Below, one piece after another: positions 1-5,730 of a stretch of 6,514 bases of DNA; position 1 is the stretch's first letter, and each line of letters opens with the position of its first letter. Source of the DNA: Gammaproteobacteria bacterium (GTDB taxonomy: Bacteria; Pseudomonadota; Gammaproteobacteria; Steroidobacterales; Steroidobacteraceae); NCBI GenBank assembly GCA_030830595.1, contig JAURMS010000282.1, forward strand, positions 1-6,514. The letters are read 5' to 3'. The translations under genes were made by a program, and so were the position numbers. The notes under the pieces are model-generated. The model was not told where the DNA came from and did not search any database. It saw nothing but the letters and a program-made list of their open reading frames with translations.

Positions 1-31
1 CGAGGGTCCCTGAATCCATCGGTGACTGCCC

Positions 32-49
32 TTGTAACGAAACTGTAAT
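32..49 (+). promoter_or_regulatory. Putative Pho box (PhoB operator) of the pst operon
   Basis: Two 7-nt direct repeats, TTGTAAC (32-38) and CTGTAAT (43-49), are separated by the A-rich 4-nt spacer GAAA, giving the 11-nt period of a PhoB site. The known enterobacterial consensus is CTGTCAT, a 4-nt A/T-rich spacer, then CTGTCAT/C. The second repeat differs only by A for C at position 5; the first also has T for C at position 1 and C for T at the end. It lies 11 nt upstream of a -10-like hexamer and directly before a phosphate transporter operon, where a PhoB site is expected. Inference: phosphate starvation activates pstCAB through PhoB here. Confidence 0.8.
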
Positions 50-60
50 ATTGCCGCTCC

Positions 61-66
61 TACAAT
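61..66 (+). promoter_or_regulatory. Putative -10 element of the pstC promoter
   Basis: TACAAT matches the sigma-70 TATAAT hexamer at 5 of 6 positions. It begins 11 nt after the Pho box ends, the spacing seen in PhoB-activated promoters where the Pho box replaces the -35 element. A transcript would start near 73 and leave a leader of about 50 nt before the pstC ATG at 123. The site also argues against translating pstC from the in-frame TTG at 51, which lies upstream of the predicted transcript start. Confidence 0.65.
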
Positions 67-122
67 CCTGCCGTCGGGGTTCCCTGACCGGACCACGTCC
101 GCAGCCAGTTGCCGGGAACGTG

Positions 123-1511
123 ATGCAAACCTCGACCGTCGTGCTGTGTCTCCTGATCCTGGGCGTGGTGGCCTACCACGCCGGCAAGGGGCGTTCGCTA
201 CGGCTCGTGGGTGGCTTGCGGGGTGCACGGCAGCTGCATTCACTGCCGGGCTACTACGGCGCCCTGACCGCACTGTGGTGCGCGCTGCCAGCCCTTTTCG
301 TGCTCACTCTCTGGTCGGTCATGGACGGGCAGGTGGTCACCGGGATGGTCGTCGCTTCCATGCCCGCATCGTACCAGCAGATGAGCCCCGACGAGCTGGC
401 GCTGGTGCTGAACGACGTGCGCAACCTGGTCGCCGGGGCGATCCCGGCGGAGTTTGCTTCGCCCGACGTTCAGGCGGCCGCCACCCGGCTGCAGTCACTG
501 CAGCGGCTCTCCAACTGGTCTGCTGCAGCCCTGAGCCTCTCTCTGGCCCTGATCCTCGGTGGTGTCGCACTCCGCCGGCTCAGCCCGACGCTGCGGGCGC
601 GCAACCGCGTGGAGTGGGTGATTCGGGCGGCCCTCGTGGCCTGTGCCACGCTGGCGATCTTCACCACCGTCGGGATCGTGGTGTCGGTGCTGTTTGAGTC
701 GATCCGCTTTTTCAGCCTCATCCCCCCTTGGGAATTCCTGTTCGGCCTGCAGTGGTCACCGCAGCTGGCCATCCGCGCGGACCAGGTCGGCTCTTCCGGG
801 GCTTTCGGCGCCGTGCCCCTGTTCACCGGGACGCTGCTGATCGCGGGCATCGCCATGCTGGTGGCGGTGCCGGTCGGACTGTTCGCCGCCATTTACCTCG
901 CGGAATATGCCGATCGGCGGGTGCGCGGCGTGATCAAGCCGCTGTTGGAGGTGCTGGCCGGCATCCCAACCGTGGTGTACGGGTTTTTCGCCGCCCTGAT
1001 GGTGGGCCCGCTGCTGCGCCAGTGGGGCGAGTCCCTGTCGCTCGACGTCTCCAGCGAGAGTGCCTTGGCTGCGGGCCTGGTGATGGGCGTGATGATCATT
1101 CCTTTCGTCTCCTCGCTGGCCGACGACATGCTGACCGCCGTACCCCAGTCGATGCGGGACGGCTCGCTGGGGCTTGGCGCCACCCAATCGGAGACCATCC
1201 GGCGCGTGGTGTTTCCGGCGGCGTTGCCCGGAATCGTCGGCGGCGTGCTGCTGGCCGTTTCGCGGGCCATCGGCGAGACCATGATCGTGGTGATGGCGGC
1301 CGGGCTCGGGGCCAACCTGACCGCCAACCCGCTGGAGGCGGTCACGACGGTCACCACCCAGATTGTCACCCTGCTGGTGGGCGACCAGGAGTTCGACAGT
1401 CCCAAGACCCTGGCTGCCTTTGCGCTCGGACTGGTGCTGTTCCTGGTCACACTGACCCTCAATATCATCGCCCTGCAGGTAGTGCGCAGATACCGGGAGC
1501 AATATGAGTGA
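123..1511 (+). CDS. pstC: Phosphate ABC transporter permease PstC, long form
   Basis: Inner-membrane permease that pairs with PstA to form the channel for inorganic phosphate in the PstSCAB importer. The protein is 462 residues from ATG 123. An N-terminal extension (about 1-160) has hydrophobic segments near 4-18, 45-65 and 132-150, with a soluble stretch about 80-128 between the last two; this resembles the DUF3708-type extension of long proteobacterial PstC. The transporter core follows, with membrane segments near 168-195, 232-259, 277-298, 313-333, 366-394 and 430-455. The cytoplasmic EAA-like coupling loop that contacts PstB is about 346-371 (DGSLGLGATQSE onward). A further in-frame TTG at 51 would add 24 residues without hydrophobic or conserved character and precedes the promoter, so ATG 123 was chosen; GGGA at 114-117 is a modest ribosome site. 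The end overlaps pstA by 8 nt, suggesting translational coupling. Confidence 0.93.
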   Translation: MQTSTVVLCLLILGVVAYHAGKGRSLRLVGGLRGARQLHSLPGYYGALTALWCALPALFVLTLWSVMDGQVVTGMVVASMPASYQQMSPDELALVLNDVRNLVAGAIPAEFASPDVQAAATRLQSLQRLSNWSAAALSLSLALILGGVALRRLSPTLRARNRVEWVIRAALVACATLAIFTTVGIVVSVLFESIRFFSLIPPWEFLFGLQWSPQLAIRADQVGSSGAFGAVPLFTGTLLIAGIAMLVAVPVGLFAAIYLAEYADRRVRGVIKPLLEVLAGIPTVVYGFFAALMVGPLLRQWGESLSLDVSSESALAAGLVMGVMIIPFVSSLADDMLTAVPQSMRDGSLGLGATQSETIRRVVFPAALPGIVGGVLLAVSRAIGETMIVVMAAGLGANLTANPLEAVTTVTTQIVTLLVGDQEFDSPKTLAAFALGLVLFLVTLTLNIIALQVVRRYREQYE

Positions 1512-2817
1512 AGCCGCTGCAGCCGGCGCCCTGACGCCCGGCCAGAAGAACCGCCAGCGCGTGGAGGCGGGTCTGCGTCGTCGCTACCGTGCGGAAGCCC
1601 GCTTCCGCGCCTACGGTATCGCGGCCGTCGCACTCGGGTTGTCGTTCGTGGCCCTGCTGTTCGTGAGTATCGTGTCCACGGGCTGGACCATCTTCAGGCA
1701 AGCCTACGTGCTGCTCGAGGTCAGCTACGACGCCGAGACCTTCGACCCGGACGGGTCGGGAGATCCGGAGGTGATGGGCGGAGGTGATTTCTCGGCCCCG
1801 ATCAAGGCTTCGATGCGCGAGCTGTTTCCCGACGTCGAAGCCCGTTCGGAACGCCGGATGCTCTACGGGCTGGTCAGCGATGGCGCCCAGTTCGAGTTGC
1901 GGACCCGCCTGCTGGCGAAGCCAGCAGCACTCGGCTCCTCGGAGACCGTATGGTTGCTGGCCGATGACCGGGTCGACCAGTTTTTGAAGGGCAAGATCGA
2001 TCGTAACCAGCCCGCCGACGTCCGCGGATTGTCCGATGAGGAAATCGCCTGGATCGATCAACTCGAACGGTTGGGGCGTTTGGAGTTGCGCTTCAACCGC
2101 AGCTTCTTCACCCAGGGCGACTCCCGAGAGCCGGAGCAGGCGGGGATCTGGGGTGCCCTGGTGGGTTCCGCACTGACACTGCTGGTGACCCTGGTCCTGT
2201 CTTTCCCAATCGGGGTGGCGGCGGCCGTGTACCTCGAGGAATTCGCAGCCAAGAACCGCCTCACCGATTTTATCGAGGTCAACATCAACAACCTGGCCGC
2301 GGTGCCCTCCATCGTGTTCGGCCTGCTGGGCCTGGCGGTATTCATCCAGTTGTTCGGGTTGCCGAGGTCCGCCCCGTTGGTGGGCGGCCTGGTGCTGACC
2401 CTCATGACCCTGCCAACCATCATCATCGCCAGCCGCGCGGCGCTGAAGGGCGTGCCCCCATCCATCCGCGAGGCGGCGCTGGGCATGGGCGCCTCGCAGG
2501 TTCAGATGGTCATGCACCACGTCCTGCCGCTGGCCATGCCGGGTATGCTCACCGGGGCGATCATCGGCATGGCCCGGGCCCTCGGCGAGTCGGCCCCACT
2601 GCTGATGATCGGCATGGTGGCCTTCATCGTGGACGTCCCCGGCGCCCTGACCGATCCCTCCACGGCCCTGCCGGTCCAGGTCTATCTCTGGGCCGACAGT
2701 CCGGAGCGAGCCTTCCTGGAGCGCACCTCGGGTGCCATCCTGGTGCTGCTGGCGTTCCTGCTGGTCATGAACCTCGCGGCGGTGATCCTCAGGCAGAAAT
2801 TCGAGCGGCGCTGGTGA
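1504..2817 (+). CDS. pstA: Phosphate ABC transporter permease PstA, long form
   Basis: Second membrane subunit of the PstSCAB phosphate importer. At 437 residues it is much longer than the roughly 300-residue E. coli PstA. After a basic cytoplasmic N-terminus (rich in Arg at about 17-35) comes a membrane segment about 37-60, then a soluble, probably periplasmic region of about 150 residues (61-215), resembling the DUF3333 domain of long PstA proteins. The core has membrane segments near 217-243, 264-285, 291-311, 347-377 and 408-429. The EAA loop for docking PstB is clear at about 323-348 (EAALGMGASQ, ending LPLAMPG). ATG 1504 lies inside the pstC stop region (ATGAGTGA), with GGGAG at 1495-1499 as ribosome site. 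pstB follows 21 nt after its stop. The role of the periplasmic domain is not known to me. Confidence 0.94.
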   Translation: MSEAAAAGALTPGQKNRQRVEAGLRRRYRAEARFRAYGIAAVALGLSFVALLFVSIVSTGWTIFRQAYVLLEVSYDAETFDPDGSGDPEVMGGGDFSAPIKASMRELFPDVEARSERRMLYGLVSDGAQFELRTRLLAKPAALGSSETVWLLADDRVDQFLKGKIDRNQPADVRGLSDEEIAWIDQLERLGRLELRFNRSFFTQGDSREPEQAGIWGALVGSALTLLVTLVLSFPIGVAAAVYLEEFAAKNRLTDFIEVNINNLAAVPSIVFGLLGLAVFIQLFGLPRSAPLVGGLVLTLMTLPTIIIASRAALKGVPPSIREAALGMGASQVQMVMHHVLPLAMPGMLTGAIIGMARALGESAPLLMIGMVAFIVDVPGALTDPSTALPVQVYLWADSPERAFLERTSGAILVLLAFLLVMNLAAVILRQKFERRW

Positions 2818-2838
2818 TGCGCCAGGTGGAGACCAAGC

Positions 2839-3693
2839 ATGAGCGGTGAAACGACCCACGCCACACGTGGCAACCATGTCATGCCCCCCGAGCGGGCAGA
2901 GCAGGGCTTTCGCACCATCGGCGAGATCACCACGGACAACCCGGTGGTGGTCTGCCGTGGCGTCAACGTCCACTACGGCGACAAGCACGCGATCCGCGAC
3001 GTCAGCCTGGACATCGCCCATGACGAGGTCATTGCCATGATCGGCCCGTCGGGCTGTGGCAAGAGCACCTTCCTGCGTTGCATCAACCGCCTGAACGACA
3101 CCATTCCCACGGCGCGGGTCAGCGGCAGCATCGCGCTGGATGGTCGGGACATCTACGACAAGCAGCAGGACGTGGTGCAGCTGCGGGCCCGCGTGGGCAT
3201 GGTCTTCCAGAAGCCGAATCCCTTTCCCAAGACGGTCTACGAAAACGTCGCCTACGGCCCGCGCATCCACGGCCTCGCCGCGGACCGGACCGAGCTGGAT
3301 GAGATCGTGCAGACCAGCCTGATGCGGGCCGGGTTATGGGAGGAGGTCAAGGATCGCCTCGAATCTCCCGGTACCGCACTTTCCGGCGGCCAGCAGCAGA
3401 GGCTTTGCATCGCGCGCACCATTGCAGTGAGCCCTGAGGTGATCCTGATGGACGAGCCCTGTTCGGCGCTGGATCCCATCGCGACGGCCCGCATCGAGGA
3501 CCTGATCGACGAGCTGAGGCAGAACTATGCGATCTGCATCGTCACCCACTCCATGCAGCAGGCTGCGCGGGTGTCCCAGCGCACGGCCTACTTCCACCTC
3601 GGTGACCTGATCGAAGTGGGCTCCACCGACCAGATCTTCACCAACCCCCGCCACAAGCTGACCGAGGACTACATCACCGGGCGCTTTGGGTGA
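2839..3693 (+). CDS. pstB: Phosphate ABC transporter ATP-binding protein PstB
   Basis: Cytoplasmic ATPase that drives phosphate import through PstC/PstA. The 284-residue protein has every ABC ATPase signature: Walker A GPSGCGKST at 69-77, Q-loop Gln124 (MVFQKPNPFP, typical of PstB), signature LSGGQQQR at 181-188, Walker B VILMDEP at 201-207 with catalytic Glu206, D-loop SALD at 209-212 and switch His237 (THSMQQAAR). The C-terminus EDYITGRFG matches the E. coli PstB ending (ITGRYG). About 33 poorly conserved residues precede the ABC core, slightly more than in E. coli. ATG 2839 was chosen because AGGTGGAG (2824-2831) sits 7 nt upstream; ATG 2881 is a possible shorter start. phoU, which follows pstB in many bacteria, is missing: the next gene is dapD on the other strand, 9 nt away. 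Confidence 0.97.
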   Translation: MSGETTHATRGNHVMPPERAEQGFRTIGEITTDNPVVVCRGVNVHYGDKHAIRDVSLDIAHDEVIAMIGPSGCGKSTFLRCINRLNDTIPTARVSGSIALDGRDIYDKQQDVVQLRARVGMVFQKPNPFPKTVYENVAYGPRIHGLAADRTELDEIVQTSLMRAGLWEEVKDRLESPGTALSGGQQQRLCIARTIAVSPEVILMDEPCSALDPIATARIEDLIDELRQNYAICIVTHSMQQAARVSQRTAYFHLGDLIEVGSTDQIFTNPRHKLTEDYITGRFG

Positions 3694-3702
3694 ATAAGGG
3701 GG

Positions 3703-4521
3703 CTAGGGACGCAGCAGTTCGTTGATCGAGGTCCTGGCGCGGGTTTTGTCGTCCACCCGCTTGACGATGATCGCCGCATAGAGAGAGTGGCTGCCGTCGG
3801 CGGCAGGCAGGCTGCCCGATACCACCACCGACCCTGCAGGCACCCTGCCGTAGCTGATCTCTCCACTCTGGCGATCGTAGATGCGCGTCGACGCGCCGAT
3901 GAAGACCCCCATGGAGATGACCGAGCCGCGCTCCACGATCACCCCCTCGACGATCTCGGAGCGCGCGCCGATGAAGCAATCGTCCTCGATGATGGTCGGG
4001 CTGGCCTGCAGCGGCTCGAGCACGCCGCCGATGCCCACGCCACCCGAGAGGTGTACGTTGCGTCCAATCTGGGCACAGGACCCGACCGTGGCCCAGGTGT
4101 CCACCATGGTGCCGCGATCGATGTAGGCGCCGATGTTCACGTAACTGGGCATCAGCACCACCTCCGGTGCCACATAGGCACCGCGGCGCACCACGGCGGG
4201 CGGCACCACGCGCACGCCGGAGGCGCGCAGGGCCGCTTCGTCCAGGCCGGCATGCTTCAGCGGCACCTTGTCGTAAAAACGCGTGTAGCCGGCCTCGACG
4301 ACCTGGTTGTCGTGGGTGCGAAAGTACAGCAGCACGGCCTTCTTGAGCCACGCGTTGACCTGCCAGTGGCCTGCCACGGGTTCAGCCACCCGGGCCCGAC
4401 CGCTATCCAGCAGGCCGATACAGTCCTCCAGTGCTCGAGCCAAGGTCGGGTCTACCTCGCCGGGACGCAGCGAGGCGCGATCCTCGAAGGCTGCCTCGAT
4501 GACCCTGGTCAGCGTGTCCAA
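3703..4521 (-). CDS. dapD: 2,3,4,5-tetrahydropyridine-2,6-dicarboxylate N-succinyltransferase DapD
   Basis: Transfers succinyl from succinyl-CoA to tetrahydrodipicolinate, the first step of the succinylase branch to meso-diaminopimelate and lysine. From the chosen TTG (4521) the product is 272 residues, against 274 in E. coli. After a helical N-terminal domain (about 1-100) comes a left-handed beta-helix of hexapeptide repeats (about 105-240), including MPSYVNIGAY, GTMVDTWATVGS, VHLSGGVGIGGVLEPLQA and ARSEIVEGVIV, all near-identical to E. coli DapD. Asp141 and Glu189, the catalytic pair described in mycobacterial DapD, fall at those same numbers. The end INELLRP matches the family. The TTG lies 1 nt beyond the dapC stop, 7 nt after GGGAGGG, and its N-terminus (MDTLTRVIEAAFE) aligns directly with E. 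coli (MQQLQNIIETAFE). An in-frame ATG at 4539 would add six residues but has no visible ribosome site. Identity is near certain; the start is likely. Confidence 0.96.
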   Translation of the reverse strand: MDTLTRVIEAAFEDRASLRPGEVDPTLARALEDCIGLLDSGRARVAEPVAGHWQVNAWLKKAVLLYFRTHDNQVVEAGYTRFYDKVPLKHAGLDEAALRASGVRVVPPAVVRRGAYVAPEVVLMPSYVNIGAYIDRGTMVDTWATVGSCAQIGRNVHLSGGVGIGGVLEPLQASPTIIEDDCFIGARSEIVEGVIVERGSVISMGVFIGASTRIYDRQSGEISYGRVPAGSVVVSGSLPAADGSHSLYAAIIVKRVDDKTRARTSINELLRP

Positions 4522-4522
4522 G

Positions 4523-5725
4523 TCAGGTCCCTCCCGCATCGACGAACGCGCGGATCCGCATGGCGGCCTCGACGCAGTCCTCGAGGCTGGCCACCAGCGA
4601 CAGGCGCAGGTGCCCGCAGCCCGGATTGGCGGGTCCCCCACCGCGGCCGAGGTAGGAGCCAGGCAGGGCGCTGACCGCCGTTCGCTGGTACAGGGCCCTG
4701 GCGAAGGCCTCGTCGTCGCCGCCTACCGCGGGCCACAGGTAAAAGGCACCCGCCGGCGTGCTGGCCATCAGCCTGCCGTCCAGCGCAGCGAGAAACGCCG
4801 CAAACTTTTGCCGGTAGAGCGCCCGGTTCTCGCGCACGTGGGACTCGTCCGACCAGGCCACCAGGCTGGCCTGCTGCACGGGTTCCGGCATCGAGCAGCC
4901 GTGATAGGTGCGATAGCGCCTGAAGGACTCGATCCATTTGGCATCGCCGGCCACGAAGCCGGATCGGAGCCCCGGCAGGTTGGAGCGCTTCGACAGGCTG
5001 TGAAAGGCGATGCAGCGCCGGAAGGTGTCGTTGCCGAGTGCCGCGCAGGCCTGCAGCAGCCCCGGGGGCGGGCTGGACTCGTCGAAATAGATCTCCGAGT
5101 AGCACTCGTCGCTGGCAATGACGAAATCATGCTTCTCGGCCAACTCGATCGCCCGACACAGGTAGTCGAGATCCATCACCGCGCCAGTGGGGTTGCCGGG
5201 TGAGCACAGGTAGAGCAATGCGCAGGCCTGCCACTCGGACGGTGTGATCGACTCGAGGTCCGGCAGCCAGTGCCCTGCCGCATCGGTGGGCAGGTAGTGC
5301 GGCGCTGCGCCAGCCAGCAGGGCCGCGCCCTCGTAAATCTGATAGCCGGGATTCGGCATGCAGACCCGTGCGCCGGTCCCCGCCTGGATGACGACCTGCG
5401 CAAAGGCAAACAACGCCTCGCGGGTCCCGTTGACCGGCAGCAGCATGGTGTCCGCATCCACCTGGCCCGGCCGCAGGCCGAAGCGGCGCTCGGCCCAGCT
5501 CGCGCAGGCCTGCCGCAGGTCGGCTCGTCCGGCGATGGTGGGGTAGCGGGAGACGGCCGGAAGCGCCGTGGCGAGGGCTTCCAGGACCGCTGCAGGAGGC
5601 GGGTGCCGCGGCTCGCCGATGGTCAGCGGAATGGGAGCCAGGTGTGGTGGGGGGTGCACGCCTGAGAGCAAGGCCGACAGGCGCTCGAAGGGGTAGGGCT
5701 GCAGCCCGCTGAGGCCCGGGTTCAT
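4523..5725 (-). CDS. dapC: Succinyldiaminopimelate aminotransferase DapC (PLP-dependent, fold type I)
   Basis: Transfers an amino group from glutamate to N-succinyl-2-amino-6-ketopimelate, the step after DapD in lysine/diaminopimelate synthesis. The 400-residue protein is a full-length class I/II aminotransferase. Visible landmarks are the N-terminal IGEP (36-39), SRYPTIAG (59-66), PNPGYQIYEG (124-133), NPTG at 178-181, SDECYSEIYFD (205-215, with the PLP-ring Asp206 and Tyr209), the PLP lysine Lys246 in SLSKRSNLPGLRSGF, and the substrate-carboxylate Arg374 in HLRLSL. The family also includes aspartate and other aminotransferases; the assignment to DapC rests on the opening NPGLSGLQPYPFERL, typical of proteobacterial DapC, and on the position between glnD and dapD. 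ATG 5725 starts 5 nt after the glnD stop with only a weak purine-rich AGCAGG beside it, so translation is probably coupled to glnD. Confidence 0.92.
   Translation of the reverse strand: MNPGLSGLQPYPFERLSALLSGVHPPPHLAPIPLTIGEPRHPPPAAVLEALATALPAVSRYPTIAGRADLRQACASWAERRFGLRPGQVDADTMLLPVNGTREALFAFAQVVIQAGTGARVCMPNPGYQIYEGAALLAGAAPHYLPTDAAGHWLPDLESITPSEWQACALLYLCSPGNPTGAVMDLDYLCRAIELAEKHDFVIASDECYSEIYFDESSPPPGLLQACAALGNDTFRRCIAFHSLSKRSNLPGLRSGFVAGDAKWIESFRRYRTYHGCSMPEPVQQASLVAWSDESHVRENRALYRQKFAAFLAALDGRLMASTPAGAFYLWPAVGGDDEAFARALYQRTAVSALPGSYLGRGGGPANPGCGHLRLSLVASLEDCVEAAMRIRAFVDAGGT
4529..4535 (-). promoter_or_regulatory. Strong Shine-Dalgarno that decides the dapD start
   Basis: On the - strand GGGAGGG lies inside the last codons of dapC, 7 nt before TTG 4521. 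It is downstream of the alternative ATG at 4539 and so cannot serve it. It is the strongest ribosome site in the - strand operon and implies that dapD initiates at TTG, coupled to termination of dapC. Confidence 0.7.
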
Positions 5726-5730
5726 CCTGC

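Noticed and set aside
79..119. Inverted repeat GTTCCC (79-84) / GGGAAC (114-119) in the pstC leader, overlapping the weak ribosome site
   Set aside because: A 6-bp stem with a 29-nt loop is easily expected by chance in a GC-rich leader; there is no alternative structure or conserved motif to support a riboregulator.
51..122. N-terminal extension of PstC from TTG 51
   Set aside because: It lies upstream of the predicted transcript start and begins 1 nt after the Pho box region; the extra 24 residues resemble nothing in PstC.
1465..3270. A 601-codon open frame on the - strand opposite pstA and pstB
   Set aside because: It is antisense to two certain genes. Its translation is low-complexity, rich in His, Gln, Gly and Arg with no recognisable domain, as expected from the GC-biased codons of the opposite strand.
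4540..4641. Upstream extension of DapD to a start at 4641 inside dapC
   Set aside because: The extra residues are the frame-shifted reading of the dapC 3' end and do not resemble the DapD N-terminus.
3787..5203. Long + strand open frames (3787-4674 and 4307-5203) opposite dapD and dapC
   Set aside because: They mirror conserved enzymes on the - strand, have no ribosome sites or domains, and overlap each other.
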